Part shown: positions 33,434 to 43,623 of the stretch, one piece after another | Layout: every line of letters starts with the position of its first letter | How positions within the stretch are numbered: the first letter of the stretch is position 1 | Source of the DNA: Bryobacterales bacterium | Lineage (GTDB): Bacteria; Acidobacteriota; Terriglobia; Bryobacterales; UBA6623 | Length of the DNA: 53,647 nt | Assembly (NCBI GenBank): GCA_028819235.1 | Contig: JAPPMC010000197.1 | Span: forward strand, 1-53,647 | Direction: 5' to 3' | Translations under genes and position numbers: made by a program | The notes under the pieces: generated by a model | Databases searched by the model: none | Told to the model about the DNA's origin: nothing | The model's input: the letters and a program-made list of their open reading frames with translations, nothing else

Positions 33434-34642
33434 TCACTCCCAGATCGACTGGACCCGATCGGGGCTGAGCTTGGCTTCTCCGCTCTGCACGATGGCGAAT
33501 TTCGTGGAGATCGGGCCGACCACCTCATACAACACAACCGCCGACAACACGACGGTGGAGACTAGCGGGTAGTACTCCGGAAGCCGGCGGCCGATCGTTA
33601 TGACCAGCCCTACCGCAAGTCCGGCCTGCGTCAGGAGCCCGAGACCGAGGAAGCGCTGCACCTTCAGGCCCATTCCAAGACGTCGGCTGCCGATCCAAGA
33701 GCCGCCCAGCTTCCCGGCGCCGCGGGCAAGCACGTAAAGCAGCCCCACAGTTCCAATCTCGAGCAGGCGCTCGAGGTTCAGGTCGGCACCCGCGAGCACG
33801 AAGAAGATCGCGTAGAAGGGCGGATCAGTGCCCTCCAAGGTCTTGAAGAGGCGGCGGCTGCGACGGGAAAGGTTGACCATCGTGGCGCCGACCGAGAGGC
33901 TGGCGATGAGCGGGGAGAGGTCAAGCAGGCGGGCAACCCCGACGCTGAGCAGGATAGATCCCGCCAGCAGGATGAGCATCTCCCCGGTCTCGGTGACCTG
34001 GCGCGCCCAGCCCGCCAGCATCAGGCCAGCCAGAAACCCGAGCGCGACCGAGCCGACCAGCTGCCAGACTAGGGGGAAGCCGGCCAGCAGCACAGAACGG
34101 ACCGGCCCGTGCTGGCCCCAATCTGCCACCAACATCAGGACCGCCTCGGACAGCAGGTAGGCGATCAGGCAGACAATGTTGTTGATCGCTATGATGCCGC
34201 GCAGGGTGTCCGTGAGAGGGCCGCGCGCGTTGCACTCGCGCATCACCATGAGCGTCGAGGCCGGAGCCGTGGCAATTGACACCGAGGCCAGCAGGAGTGC
34301 GACCGGCCACGGCTGGCCGACCACCAGCATGCTGACCAGGACCAGCCCGGCGGCCAGCATCGACTCCGCCATTGTGAGACGCACGATCTTCCAGCCGATG
34401 CGCCGGATCAGGTTGTACTCAAAGACGGCGCCGATCGAGAACAGGATCAGTCCGAGCGCCACCTCGCTGAGGGCCTCAAGGGCCTGGATGTTGTCGTGGC
34501 TGACCCATCCCAGCATCGACGGCCCCAAGACCATCCCGGCCAGCAGGTATCCCGTGACCTCGGGGATGCGCAAGACGCGGACGAGGTGCCCGGCAGCCAG
34601 CGCGAGCAGCAGGATAACGCCCAGCGACGAGAGCTCATTCAT
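33434..34642 (-). CDS. CPA2-type monovalent cation:proton antiporter domain protein (no KTN domain)
   Basis: The 402-residue membrane protein has about 12 hydrophobic helices: LIPEVTGYL-like text (RIPEVTGYLLAGMVLGPS), the discontinuous helix SIATAPASTLMVM, and FFVLAGADLNLERLLEIG. It lacks the cytosolic RCK/KTN domain of Kef systems. Where related antiporters have a conserved acidic residue (ALDD or VIDD type), this protein reads IAINNIVCL, so the usual ion-binding Asp appears replaced by Asn; this is an alignment by eye. ATG 34642 overlaps the upstream PDZ-protein gene by 8 nt, pointing to coupled synthesis. Confidence 0.85.
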   Translation of the reverse strand: MNELSSLGVILLLALAAGHLVRVLRIPEVTGYLLAGMVLGPSMLGWVSHDNIQALEALSEVALGLILFSIGAVFEYNLIRRIGWKIVRLTMAESMLAAGLVLVSMLVVGQPWPVALLLASVSIATAPASTLMVMRECNARGPLTDTLRGIIAINNIVCLIAYLLSEAVLMLVADWGQHGPVRSVLLAGFPLVWQLVGSVALGFLAGLMLAGWARQVTETGEMLILLAGSILLSVGVARLLDLSPLIASLSVGATMVNLSRRSRRLFKTLEGTDPPFYAIFFVLAGADLNLERLLEIGTVGLLYVLARGAGKLGGSWIGSRRLGMGLKVQRFLGLGLLTQAGLAVGLVITIGRRLPEYYPLVSTVVLSAVVLYEVVGPISTKFAIVQSGEAKLSPDRVQSIWE

Positions 34643-35894
34643 CGACCCGAACCATAGCGCCCCAATAGCGGCCCCCTCGAGCGAGCACCAGATGGGCCAT
34701 TCCGCCGCCCGCGTCCGCACATGCCCGCTCGAACTCTGCCATTGAAGCCACGGGACGCCGGTTGACCGTTAGCACGCGGTCCCCAGGCCGCACCCCGGCA
34801 CGGCCTGCCGGGCTTCCCCCTAAGACCGAGCCGAGTTCCAGGCCGCCCTCGTCCCCGACGAATCCGAGGCCGGCATGGGTCTCGGCGCTCGCGGGGCGAG
34901 CGGGAATTTGGACGTCCACTTGGCTCCCGTCACGCCACACGCCAAGGTCGAAGTGCTCGCGGGACACCGGAAGCAGGAGGTTCTCAAGGTCGGCCAAGTC
35001 CGTGACAGGCGAGCCCTCGATTGAAACGATGAGGTCCCCCGGCACCAGCCCGGCGCGGTGTGCCCCGTAGCCCCACCACGTCTCACGGACCACCAGGGCA
35101 TCCGGACCCGGTCCGCCCAGAGCGGCAGTCTCTTCCGGGACCGCCCGGCCAAGCCGCATGCCGTAACGCTCCGGGAACATTTCCTCTCTGGCCGGCTCGC
35201 GGCGGGCCTGCAGTTCCAGAGCGTTTGCCTCTGCCGCGACCATCTCGCCAGCACAGTCCAGCACGACCGCAATCAGTCCCCCATCCAAAGAAAAGATTCC
35301 CCCACCTGCCTGACGGGGAGCCAGATCGAAGTTGGTCAGCACCTCGGTCAGGCGATACGTGCCGCAATCGCGCTCCAAGAAGCCGAAGAGGTTGCCGGGC
35401 TGGTGCAGGAGGTCGCCGTCCGCCGTCCTCCAAACCGCCAAGAGCCACGACCCGCGCGGGTACAGGCGCGCAGGTGGCCGGCTGCTCACCACGGCTTCCC
35501 GGGGAGCTTGCAACAGCACGTATGGCCGCGGTGGCCCGGTTGCGGTGACAGTCAGGTCGACGGCGCGGCCGGCTAGGGCCGTGCGGTCGGTCGACGGGAA
35601 GGGCCCCCGGCGAGCAGAGGTGACCACCTCCCCTACCTGCCAAACGACTCCGCTCTGGCCGCTGACGGCCAGCAGCACGACTGTATCCTCGACCAGCGTG
35701 GCAGCGTAGGAAAAGTAGTCGGCGATGCCCTCCAGCATGCGGCGGTCCGCGAACCGCCCCAGTTGCGGGAGTTCCGGGGCTGCGGCAGCGATATCCTCCG
35801 GCGCAGACTCGGGACGCAGGAACGCCCCGGCCAGAAGCAACGCGGCACAGACTGCGGCCAGCAGTGCGATGTAAGCGGGGCTCGGCCTGCTCAT
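34635..35894 (-). CDS. HtrA-like pseudoprotease with two PDZ domains, membrane-anchored
   Basis: The 419-residue protein has an N-terminal transmembrane or signal segment (about 8-25), a degenerate trypsin-like region (about 55-220) and two PDZ domains (about 245-335 and 340-415, with AGLVPGDLIVSIEG and AGVRPGDRVLTVNRR). HtrA/DegP landmarks are recognisable but catalytic residues are gone. GVVWQVGEVVTSARR stands where the catalytic His loop (TNAHVV) is expected, and RQAGGGIFSLDG replaces GNSGGAL, so the Ser is Gly. It may therefore bind peptides rather than cut them. It starts at ATG 35894 and overlaps the antiporter gene. Confidence 0.75.
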   Translation of the reverse strand: MSRPSPAYIALLAAVCAALLLAGAFLRPESAPEDIAAAAPELPQLGRFADRRMLEGIADYFSYAATLVEDTVVLLAVSGQSGVVWQVGEVVTSARRGPFPSTDRTALAGRAVDLTVTATGPPRPYVLLQAPREAVVSSRPPARLYPRGSWLLAVWRTADGDLLHQPGNLFGFLERDCGTYRLTEVLTNFDLAPRQAGGGIFSLDGGLIAVVLDCAGEMVAAEANALELQARREPAREEMFPERYGMRLGRAVPEETAALGGPGPDALVVRETWWGYGAHRAGLVPGDLIVSIEGSPVTDLADLENLLLPVSREHFDLGVWRDGSQVDVQIPARPASAETHAGLGFVGDEGGLELGSVLGGSPAGRAGVRPGDRVLTVNRRPVASMAEFERACADAGGGMAHLVLARGGRYWGAMVRVDE

Positions 35895-35971
35895 TGCCCT
35901 CAAACGGGCGAGCGCGACGAACGGCGGCGCCAACGCGCGGCCGGAAGCGCGATTCCAAACCCTCTCATCGA

Positions 35972-36017
35972 ATTGCTTGCCCGAGCCGCCGCCCCCGCGG
36001 CAGAAGACCCAAGCAAT
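35972..36017 (-). promoter_or_regulatory. Nested stem-loop in the leader of the pseudoprotease-antiporter operon
   Basis: Perfect 8-nt arms ATTGCTTG (35972-35979) and CAAGCAAT (36010-36017) enclose a second hairpin, GCCGC/GCGGC (35985-35989, 35997-36001). It sits 78 nt upstream of the pseudoprotease start. A third hairpin, GCGCGG-GCCG-CCGCGC (36076-36091), lies nearer the predicted transcript start. No known riboswitch is recognised. Confidence 0.4.
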
Positions 36018-36103
36018 CGGTGATCAGTGGGGTCCGTAGTTGGTGTCAGTGACGCCGAAGCTGCCGCCAATCCGTGCGCGGGCCGCCGCGCGACGCAAGC
36101 AGC

Positions 36104-36112
36104 ATTGTATCA
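36104..36112 (-). promoter_or_regulatory. Extended -10 promoter of the pseudoprotease-antiporter operon
   Basis: On the minus strand TG-A-TACAAT (36112-36104) is an extended -10 with one mismatch in the hexamer. Transcription should begin near 36097, leaving a leader of about 200 nt. TTGGTC (36130-36125) is the best -35, but the spacer is only 15 nt. Confidence 0.5.
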
Positions 36113-36141
36113 GCGCGGACCTCGGACCAAGGCTGCAACTG

Positions 36142-36915
36142 TCACGCAACCGCGCGAAGCTTGCCCGCTACGCGGCTGACGGCTCCCCACAGCAAGGCCG
36201 CGTCGCTGGCGCAACCGACCAAGCGCATTCCGCGGCCGATCCAGAAGGTGGCGAGATCCACGTCGCGCACCTGGATGGCGGGCCACAGGCCCGCCGCTTG
36301 GCAGGCCGCAATCACCCGATCGATCGCCGCCACCAGCTTTGGGTGGTCCCATTGGCCACCGACTCCCAAGGAGATGGAGAGGTCGGCCGGGCCGACAAGC
36401 AGCGCGTCAAGGCCCTCAACGGCAGCCAGCTCCGGTAGACGGTCGAGGGCCCTTTCGGACTCCACTTGCGCGATCATCAGCGACTCGCTGTTGCAGTGGG
36501 CCACGATCTCGTCGAAGCCCGCCTGCTGGTATCCGATCTGCGAGGGGCCGAGCCCGAATCCACGGCGCCCTTGCGGCGGGAATTTCGCTCCGCGGACGGC
36601 GCGCCGCAGCAGCGCGGGATCCTCACATCGCGGGAAGATGATGCCCTCCGCGCCGGAGTCCAGCGCCCGCGCCACAAGATCGTACTGGAAGTCGCAGACC
36701 CGCACGACCGCCGTCACGTCAGTCATGCGGTACGCGCGCAACAGCCGATGCAGCGTGTCGGTCGAGAACGGGCTGTGCTCGGAGTCCAAGAACACCCAGT
36801 CCATGCGCGCCGCGCTGAACATCCGCGCCACCTCCGCCGTCGGAATCTGGGCGTGGGCAATCCCGACGGCCACGCCGCCGTTCTCAAGGATCCGACGAGT
36901 CCGGTTCGGGCGCAT
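36142..36915 (-). CDS. HpcH/HpaI-family aldolase (2-dehydro-3-deoxyglucarate aldolase-like)
   Basis: The 257-residue TIM-barrel class II aldolase has the family motifs in order: FLDSEHSPF with catalytic His47, Arg72 in VVRV, GIIFPRCED, metal ligand Glu152 in IAQVESE and Asp178 in VGPADLSISLG. Relatives cleave or form 2-keto-3-deoxy acids with pyruvate as one product; the aldehyde partner cannot be told. It starts 45 nt downstream of the porin gene on the same strand, so it is probably the last gene of that operon. Confidence 0.92.
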   Translation of the reverse strand: MRPNRTRRILENGGVAVGIAHAQIPTAEVARMFSAARMDWVFLDSEHSPFSTDTLHRLLRAYRMTDVTAVVRVCDFQYDLVARALDSGAEGIIFPRCEDPALLRRAVRGAKFPPQGRRGFGLGPSQIGYQQAGFDEIVAHCNSESLMIAQVESERALDRLPELAAVEGLDALLVGPADLSISLGVGGQWDHPKLVAAIDRVIAACQAAGLWPAIQVRDVDLATFWIGRGMRLVGCASDAALLWGAVSRVAGKLRAVA

Positions 36916-36960
36916 CGCACCAACTCTATCGCAGCGCGCGCCCGGCGCCGGGCGGAAGGG

Positions 36961-38274
36961 TCACAAATCAATCTGCAGGGCAGTCGTCAGGAACGTCTGC
37001 GACTCGCCCGGGTTGTCTGGACTCCGCGTGACGAACGGCCCGGCGAAGTAGTGCGAGGCACCGAACCGCAGCTCGATGTTGGGCCTGGGGTAGTACCGCA
37101 GAACAAGATCGAGCTCCTGCCCTATCGAGGAGCTTGCGGCGCCTCCGGCGGGAGGCCGCACTACCGCCCGCATGCTAAGACCGTAGAGCGCGTCGCGCGT
37201 GCTGGCGACGCGCAGATCCATGGCGTCGAACGTCAGCCTCCAGCGCTTTCCAGGGCGCAGGTCCACGCCCGCCTTCACAAACTTCAGGTTGCGGAGGGAA
37301 ACGATGTCCATCTCCCCGTAGATCCGGTGCGGGGACGGGTGCAGGGTGTCGAACGTGCCGGTCCGCCCATCGCCGGGATCGTCGTCCCCGCTGGCCTGGC
37401 TCCACTCGAAACCAAGCCGCGGCCGAGCGGGCACCGCATCGAATGTCTTGCCCAGTCCGCACACGCCCATCCAGGCCCGCTGCGGTCGATGCGCCAGTCC
37501 GCCTCCTTGCCCGGCAAAGATCATCTGATAGTCCCATGTCTCCCCGAAGCGCCCAAACAAGCGGGCGCCGGCGGTCCGCAGAAGACCCCCCGTGTTCGAC
37601 GCGGCGATTTCCTCGCGGCGGTTGGCGAGCACGAACGGCTCCAAGCGGTGTTCACTGTTCGCAAGCTGGATCGAGCCGATCGCGCCGTACAGGAAGCGGC
37701 TGCGCAACGGCCGGTTGAACCCGTCCCGAATGCCAACGTTTGAGAATCCCAGCAAGTGAACGCGGTGCTCGCCGCGGCGGATCGTCAGCTGGGCTCCATC
37801 GAACATCGGCGAAGTGTTGCTCCAGCGGCGTCCCCCGATCAGCCTCTGGTCCACGAAATCCATTTGCTGGCGGCCAACGCGCAGTTCTAGGGCCCCTTCC
37901 TCCGGTCCCAGCGCGACGTATGCCTCGCGAACGTCAAGAGGATCCTCAAGCGCCCGCCGCCGCTGCGGGGCATCCAGCCCTATGACGCGGGCATCGTTGA
38001 GCTGCACGGCGAACCGAACACCCTTCGAGGCGCGCAGCGTCGCGTTGAGCCACACGCGGGTGATCCCCAGTCCATCCTCTTTGGCGGCGCTTTCCCCCGC
38101 GCCGAAGCGGTTCTCGGAGCGGGCGCGCAGCTGGGCCCAGACCTCGTAGCGCGGCTTGGCGTCGGCAGGCCGGCCCTGCGCGGCCGACGGCGGCGGCCAC
38201 GCCAGAACGCACAGGGCGAGCACGGCCCCGCGGCAGAACGAGACTCGCCGCAGGCCCTGGGAGGCCGGCACCAT
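36961..38274 (-). CDS. Alginate-export/OprD-like outer-membrane porin
   Basis: The 437-residue beta-barrel has a signal peptide (about 1-33, ending PPPSAAQ) and the Alginate_exp hallmark region LRVGRQQMDFVDQRLIGGRRWSNTSP-type text with FDGAQLTI after it, then alternating strands to the C-terminal Leu. Family members export alginate in Pseudomonas, but most homologs are porins of unknown substrate. ATG 38274, 10 nt after the lepA stop, leaves a clean signal peptide; an upstream ATG would overlap lepA. Pairing with an aldolase for keto-deoxy acids hints at uptake of an acidic sugar, which is inference. Confidence 0.8.
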   Translation of the reverse strand: MVPASQGLRRVSFCRGAVLALCVLAWPPPSAAQGRPADAKPRYEVWAQLRARSENRFGAGESAAKEDGLGITRVWLNATLRASKGVRFAVQLNDARVIGLDAPQRRRALEDPLDVREAYVALGPEEGALELRVGRQQMDFVDQRLIGGRRWSNTSPMFDGAQLTIRRGEHRVHLLGFSNVGIRDGFNRPLRSRFLYGAIGSIQLANSEHRLEPFVLANRREEIAASNTGGLLRTAGARLFGRFGETWDYQMIFAGQGGGLAHRPQRAWMGVCGLGKTFDAVPARPRLGFEWSQASGDDDPGDGRTGTFDTLHPSPHRIYGEMDIVSLRNLKFVKAGVDLRPGKRWRLTFDAMDLRVASTRDALYGLSMRAVVRPPAGGAASSSIGQELDLVLRYYPRPNIELRFGASHYFAGPFVTRSPDNPGESQTFLTTALQIDL

Positions 38275-38284
38275 GTGTGTCGCC

Positions 38285-40090
38285 CTACCGCCCATCGCCC
38301 ACACTCAGCACTGCCAAGAAAGCCTCCTGAGGAATGTCCACACGACCGACCCGCTTCATGCGGCGCTTTCCCTCACGCTGCCTCTCGAGCAGCTTTCGCT
38401 TGCGTGTGATGTCGCCACCATAGCACTTGGCTGTCACGTTCTTCCGAAGCGGCGCAATGTTGTCGCGAGCGACGATCCTGTTGCCGATCGCCGCCTGAAG
38501 GGCCACCTCGAACTGCTGGCGCGGGATCAGCTTCCGGAAGCGCTGTATCAGCGCCTTTCCGCGGGCGTGCGCCTGATCCTTGTGGACGATGATCGACAGG
38601 GCGTCGATCGCGTCACCAGCGACGAGTATGTCGAGCTTGACCATTGGCGAGACCCTGTAGCCCGAAAAGTGGTAGTCGATCGACGCGTAGCCCCGGGAGA
38701 CCGTCTTGAGACGATCGTAGAAGTCGAGCACGATCTCGTTCAGCGGCACTTCGTACGTCAGCACGACCCGCCGTCCTGCCGTGTACTCGAAGCTCTTCTG
38801 GACTCCGCGTTTCTCCTCGAACAGCCGCAGGATCCCGCCGAGGTAGGCGTCGGAGGTTATCACCGTGACCGTAAAGATCGGCTCCTCGACCTGGCGTATC
38901 GAACGCTGCGAAGGCCACAGGCTGGCATTGATCACATCGACCACCGACCCGTTCGTTTTGGTGACCCTGTAGCGCACACCCGGGGCCGTCGTAATCAGGC
39001 GCAGGCCAAACTCCCGCTCAAGGCGCTCCTGCACGACCTCCAGGTGCAGCAGCCCCAGAAACCCTCCCCGGAACCCGAAACCGAGCGCCGCGGAACTCTC
39101 CGGCTCGAAGCGGATGGAGCGGTCGTTCAGCTGCAGCTTTTCCAGCGCGTCGCGCAACATATCGTGCTGGTGGGACTCCACCGGGTAGAGCCCCGCAAAA
39201 ACCATGGGCTTGGACTCTTGGAAGCCGGGCAATGGCCCGTGTGGAGGGTTGCGGTCTTCGCAGACGGTGTCCCCGATCCCGGTCTCGGTCACGTTCTTGA
39301 TGTTCGCGACCACCCAGCCCACCTCGCCCGCCTTGAGCGCCTCGCAGGTGACGTGCGCCGGCGTACGGTAGCCCAGCGCTTCGACCTCGTAGGTCCGACC
39401 GGTCGACCACATGCGGATGCGCATGCCCACGGCCAGTCGACCGTCCACCATTCGCACCAGCAAGATCACACCGCGGTACGGGTCGTACCAGGAATCGAAG
39501 AGCAGCGCCCTGAGGGGAGCGCCCTCGCGCGGCCGCGGCGGGGGTATCCGCCGCACGACCGCCTCGAGCACTTCCGGCACGCCTGCGCCCGTCTTGGCGC
39601 TGATGCGCAGGGCGTCGGACGCCTCCAGCCCGATGGTCCCCTCGATCTCGGCCTGGACCCGGTCCGGGTCCGCCGCGGGCAGGTCGATCTTGTTGAGCAC
39701 TGGCACGATCTCGAGGTCGTGCTCAAGGGCAAGGTACGTGTTGGCCATCGTCTGCGCCTCCACGCCCTGCGCAGCGTCGACCACGAGCAGCGCCCCCTCG
39801 CACGCCGCCAGGCTGCGGGAAACCTCGTAGGAGAAGTCCACGTGGCCGGGGGTGTCGATCAGGTTCAGCTGGTACCTCCGACCGTCGGCGGCTTGGTAAG
39901 AGATGCGCACTGCCTGGGCCTTGATCGTGATCCCGCGCTCCCTCTCCAGATCCATCGAGTCCAAGACCTGGTCCTGCATTTGGCGGCTCGTGAGAGCCCC
40001 CGTCGCCTCGAGCAGCCGGTCCGCAAGGGTCGACTTGCCGTGGTCAATATGGGCGATGATCGAAAAATTCCGGATCAGGGAAGGGTCCAT
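38285..40090 (-). CDS. lepA: Elongation factor 4 (LepA)
   Basis: EF4 is a ribosome-dependent GTPase that affects translation initiation and elongation under stress. The 601-residue protein starts [20 protein letters not shown] (G1), with DTPGHVDFS (G3), NKIDLP (G4) and the LepA-specific C-terminus ([19 protein letters not shown], then VPQEAF-like IPQEAF). ATG 40090 gives exactly the usual length; the frame is open upstream but unsupported. It lies 95 nt downstream of mfd on the same strand. Confidence 0.97.
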   Translation of the reverse strand: MDPSLIRNFSIIAHIDHGKSTLADRLLEATGALTSRQMQDQVLDSMDLERERGITIKAQAVRISYQAADGRRYQLNLIDTPGHVDFSYEVSRSLAACEGALLVVDAAQGVEAQTMANTYLALEHDLEIVPVLNKIDLPAADPDRVQAEIEGTIGLEASDALRISAKTGAGVPEVLEAVVRRIPPPRPREGAPLRALLFDSWYDPYRGVILLVRMVDGRLAVGMRIRMWSTGRTYEVEALGYRTPAHVTCEALKAGEVGWVVANIKNVTETGIGDTVCEDRNPPHGPLPGFQESKPMVFAGLYPVESHQHDMLRDALEKLQLNDRSIRFEPESSAALGFGFRGGFLGLLHLEVVQERLEREFGLRLITTAPGVRYRVTKTNGSVVDVINASLWPSQRSIRQVEEPIFTVTVITSDAYLGGILRLFEEKRGVQKSFEYTAGRRVVLTYEVPLNEIVLDFYDRLKTVSRGYASIDYHFSGYRVSPMVKLDILVAGDAIDALSIIVHKDQAHARGKALIQRFRKLIPRQQFEVALQAAIGNRIVARDNIAPLRKNVTAKCYGGDITRKRKLLERQREGKRRMKRVGRVDIPQEAFLAVLSVGDGR

Positions 40091-40185
40091 CGAAAGTGGT
40101 CGGGCAGCCCGGCGGAGTGCTGGCCCGGTCGACCGCTCTCCCCAAGCCTGATTGTAGCGGCCCCCTAGGCTGCGGGGCATCGCCC

Positions 40186-43100
40186 TCAAGCGGCGATCGT
40201 CTCCAGCATCTGCTCGATGCGATGCAGGGGATTCGGCCCGACCGCGTCGAAGCCCTTCCACTCGAGCGTGCCGTCTGGGGAGAAGCTCGCTCCCGCCGTG
40301 GTTGCCAGCAGTTGCCCCAGGCTGTTCGGGTCGACCCTGGAGGTCGGCCGCAGGCGCACCAGCAAGCGGTCGTTCCGCCGCTCCAGGAGTGGGATGCGCA
40401 TGGCCTGGGCCTTGTGCTGCACGACGGCCTGTCCCAGCAGGTTGCGGACCGGCTCCGGCGGTGCGCCGTAGCGGTCCCGAAGGTCCCCCAGAGCCTGTTC
40501 TCGCTCGTCCGCGTCCCTCACGGCGGCGAGCCGCTTGTAGAGCAGTAGTCGCTGGGTTGGATCTCCCACGTAGTCGTGGGGGATGTGCACGTCCATGCGC
40601 AGCCTCACCTTGGCACTCACGATGTCCTCGGCCCGCTCACCCCTCAGCTCCCTCACCGCCTCCTCAAGGAGCCGGCCGAAAGTCTCGAAGCCAACCGCCG
40701 CGACCTGCCCGCTCTGCTGTCCACCCAGCAGGTTCCCGGAACCCCGCAGCTCGAGGTCCAAGGCTGCCAGCTTGAAGCCGGCCCCCAGCTCGCTGAACTC
40801 GCGGAGAGCGGCAAGACGCTTGCGGGCCTGCTCGCTCAGGTCGCGGTTGTCCGGCACCAAAAGGTAGGCGTACGCGCGCCGGTTCGACCGCCCCACCCGC
40901 CCCCGCAGCTGGTAAAGTTCGGCCAGTCCGTACCGGTCGGCCCGGTCCACGACGAGCGTGTTGGCGAGCGGTATGTCTAGGCCGTTCTCGATGATCGTCG
41001 TTGCTACAAGGACGTCGAACTCGTGGCGCATGAACGCCAGCATGACCCTCTCTATCTGCCGCTCCACCATCTGGCCGTGGCCCACCCGGAAGCGGACGGT
41101 GGGCAGCGCCGAGGCAAGCCGGTCGGCAACCCCCTGGATCGACTCCACGCGATTGTGCAGGAAGTAGGCCTGCCCGCCGCGCTGGACTTCCCGAGCGATG
41201 GCACCCGTCACCATTCGCTCGTCATACTCCGCAACAACGGTCTGGATGGCCAGCCGGTCCTGCGGCGGAGTCTTGATGACGGAGACGTCGCGCAGACCGG
41301 TCAGGGCCATGTAGAGCGTGCGGGGGATCGGGGTGGCCGTCAGCGTCAGGACGTCGACTGCGCTGCGCATCTGCTTGATGCGCTCCTTGTGCCTCACGCC
41401 GAAGCGCTGCTCCTCGTCGACGATCAGCAGCCCCAGATCGCGGAACTGGACATCCTTAGAGAGCAATCGGTGCGTGCCGATGACGATGTCGCAGGTGCCG
41501 CTCCGCATGCCGGCCAGCGTCTCCCGGTTCTTCCTCGGGCTTCGAAGCCTTGACAGCATCCGGACCTCGATCGGGAACGGCTCGAAGCGGGCCCGGAAGG
41601 TCTCCAGATGCTGAAACGCGAGCACCGTTGTCGGCACCAGCACAGCGACCTGCTTGTCGTCCCCCAGCGCCTTGAAGGCCGCACGCATGGCAACCTCCGT
41701 CTTGCCGAAGCCCACGTCGCCGCAGACCAAGCGGTCCATGATGCGCGGCGACTCCATGTCCCGCTTGATGTCAGCCACGGCGGCCTGCTGGTCCTCGGTC
41801 GGCTCGTGGGGGAAGGCCTCCTCGAACTCCCGCTGCCAGCTGCTGTCGGCCGAGTAGCAGAAACCCCGTCCCAGCTCGCGCTTGGCATAGAGCTTGAGCA
41901 GGTCGTCCGCCATGTCCAGCAGGCGCGCCTTAACCCTGCGCTTGGTCTTCTCCCAAGTCTGCCCTCCCAGCTTGTCGAGGGGCGGCTGCGGGCCTCCCGC
42001 ACCGTGGTACTTGTGCACGAGGTCCAGCCGGGTCAGCGGAAGGTACAGGCGCGCCCTGTCGGCGTACTCGAGGAGCATGAAGTCCTCTGCCCGGCCGTCC
42101 GCGACCATCTGGCGAGTGCCCACATAGCGGCCCACGCCATGCTGGGAATGGACGACTCGGTCCCCCTCGCGGAGGTCCTCCAGGTCCGTCAGGAAGGCCG
42201 CGCTGGCGGCCCGCCTCGGCTTCGGAACTGCGGCCGCGCGAGGGGCCGGGAAGAGGTCCTGCGTGCCGTACACGGCGAGACCAGCGTCCGGCAGGACGCA
42301 GCCGCGCTCGATCTCGGCCCGCACGAGGATGACCGAAGCCAATCGGTCGGACAGGCGGGACTTCTCTCGGAGCTGTCGGCTCAGGCCGCCTGTGCGGTCG
42401 CCCACCACCAGCCGATAGCGCACGACGTGCTCGTGAAAGAGGTCGGCAAGGTGTTCCAAGCCTCGGGCCGTCGACGACGCCACAAGCACGTGCGTGCCTG
42501 CCTCGACTTGCGCCTTGATCTCCTGAACGCACAGCGCGACATTCCCCTCAAAGCGCGAGACCGGACGCGAAGGGATGCGCGCAGTGCTGGCCGGAGTTCC
42601 GAACGCGGAAGGAACCATGCCGAGCTCGGCGAGCGCGACCCGCGGCCGACCCGCGAGTTGCGCGAGCAGCTCCTTCCAAGTCTGAAAGTACTCTTCCGGG
42701 GCCGAAGCCTTGTCGACCTGCCCCTCCAGCAGGCTGTCCCAGAATTCTCCTGCCGAACGCTCGATCGCTTCCGGAGCGTCGAGCACGACCCACGCTCCTG
42801 GAAGAAGGTCCAACAGGGATCCGCTCCGCCACTGGCTGCCAGTGGCGGTGAACTCCCAGCCCGGAGGCAGCAGCCCAGCGCCGGAACCGCCCGCAGCGAA
42901 CTCCTGCATGGGCAGCACCTCGATGGACTCGAGCCTGCGAATGGAGCGTTGCGTGCGCGGGTCGAACGCTCGGATCGAGTCCACATCGTCGCCTAAGAGC
43001 TCGAAGCGGTAGGGATGCCGCGCGCCGGGCGCGAAGATGTCGGCGATGCCCCCGCGGACCGCAAACTGTCCCACCATCTCGACCGGCTCGCTCGGGCTGT

Positions 43101-43623
43101 AGCCCAATGCCACCAAGCGCCGCTCCAGCTCAGGCAGCACAACGGCACCACCGACTCGAACACGCAGCGCGAGATTCCTGTAGCGGCTTGCCTGTGCCAC
43201 TCTCTGCATCGCGGCGGCCACCGGCGCCACAACGATCGCCACTTGCCCCCTGGCCATGTGCCAGAGGGCCGTGGCGCGCCGCTGAGCGATGTCCGGGTGC
43301 GGCGAGAGCCCGTCTCCGGGCGCCACGTCCATGGCGGGGAACAGCACGGGCGGCGCATCGCCCGGCTCACCGACCAGCCCGAACCAAGCCGAGAGCGCCT
43401 CGTGCAGACTCTCGGCGTCGCTCTGCGATGCAGCCAACGCCAGCAGCGGCCGGCGGCCGGCGGCCCTCCGCAATTGCAGCGTGTGCCCAGCGGCGGCAAA
43501 GGGCGTGAGGCCGGCCAGGCAGCGCAGGGCGGGCGGGTCCGTGTCAAGGCCCTCGACCAAGGCGCGGAAACCCGTCTCGTGGCGCAGCCTCGATAGGCTC
43601 TGGTCCAAGCCCAGCGGTGTCAA
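40186..43623 (-). CDS. mfd: Transcription-repair coupling factor Mfd
   Basis: Mfd removes RNA polymerase stalled at DNA lesions and recruits UvrA. The 1145-residue protein has a UvrB-homology N-terminus, a CarD-like RNA-polymerase interaction domain ([20 protein letters not shown], about 490-550), a RecG-like motor with GFGKTE (about 637) and DEEQ (about 735), and the TRCF C-terminal domain. Length is normal. The start is TTG 43623, whose TTGA overlaps the stop of rfaE2, so the two are probably coupled. Confidence 0.96.
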   Translation of the reverse strand: MTPLGLDQSLSRLRHETGFRALVEGLDTDPPALRCLAGLTPFAAAGHTLQLRRAAGRRPLLALAASQSDAESLHEALSAWFGLVGEPGDAPPVLFPAMDVAPGDGLSPHPDIAQRRATALWHMARGQVAIVVAPVAAAMQRVAQASRYRNLALRVRVGGAVVLPELERRLVALGYSPSEPVEMVGQFAVRGGIADIFAPGARHPYRFELLGDDVDSIRAFDPRTQRSIRRLESIEVLPMQEFAAGGSGAGLLPPGWEFTATGSQWRSGSLLDLLPGAWVVLDAPEAIERSAGEFWDSLLEGQVDKASAPEEYFQTWKELLAQLAGRPRVALAELGMVPSAFGTPASTARIPSRPVSRFEGNVALCVQEIKAQVEAGTHVLVASSTARGLEHLADLFHEHVVRYRLVVGDRTGGLSRQLREKSRLSDRLASVILVRAEIERGCVLPDAGLAVYGTQDLFPAPRAAAVPKPRRAASAAFLTDLEDLREGDRVVHSQHGVGRYVGTRQMVADGRAEDFMLLEYADRARLYLPLTRLDLVHKYHGAGGPQPPLDKLGGQTWEKTKRRVKARLLDMADDLLKLYAKRELGRGFCYSADSSWQREFEEAFPHEPTEDQQAAVADIKRDMESPRIMDRLVCGDVGFGKTEVAMRAAFKALGDDKQVAVLVPTTVLAFQHLETFRARFEPFPIEVRMLSRLRSPRKNRETLAGMRSGTCDIVIGTHRLLSKDVQFRDLGLLIVDEEQRFGVRHKERIKQMRSAVDVLTLTATPIPRTLYMALTGLRDVSVIKTPPQDRLAIQTVVAEYDERMVTGAIAREVQRGGQAYFLHNRVESIQGVADRLASALPTVRFRVGHGQMVERQIERVMLAFMRHEFDVLVATTIIENGLDIPLANTLVVDRADRYGLAELYQLRGRVGRSNRRAYAYLLVPDNRDLSEQARKRLAALREFSELGAGFKLAALDLELRGSGNLLGGQQSGQVAAVGFETFGRLLEEAVRELRGERAEDIVSAKVRLRMDVHIPHDYVGDPTQRLLLYKRLAAVRDADEREQALGDLRDRYGAPPEPVRNLLGQAVVQHKAQAMRIPLLERRNDRLLVRLRPTSRVDPNSLGQLLATTAGASFSPDGTLEWKGFDAVGPNPLHRIEQMLETIAA

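Noticed and set aside
38156-40168. 670-codon open frame on the plus strand opposite lepA
   Set aside because: It is His/Arg/Gln-rich antisense of a conserved gene with no domain of its own.
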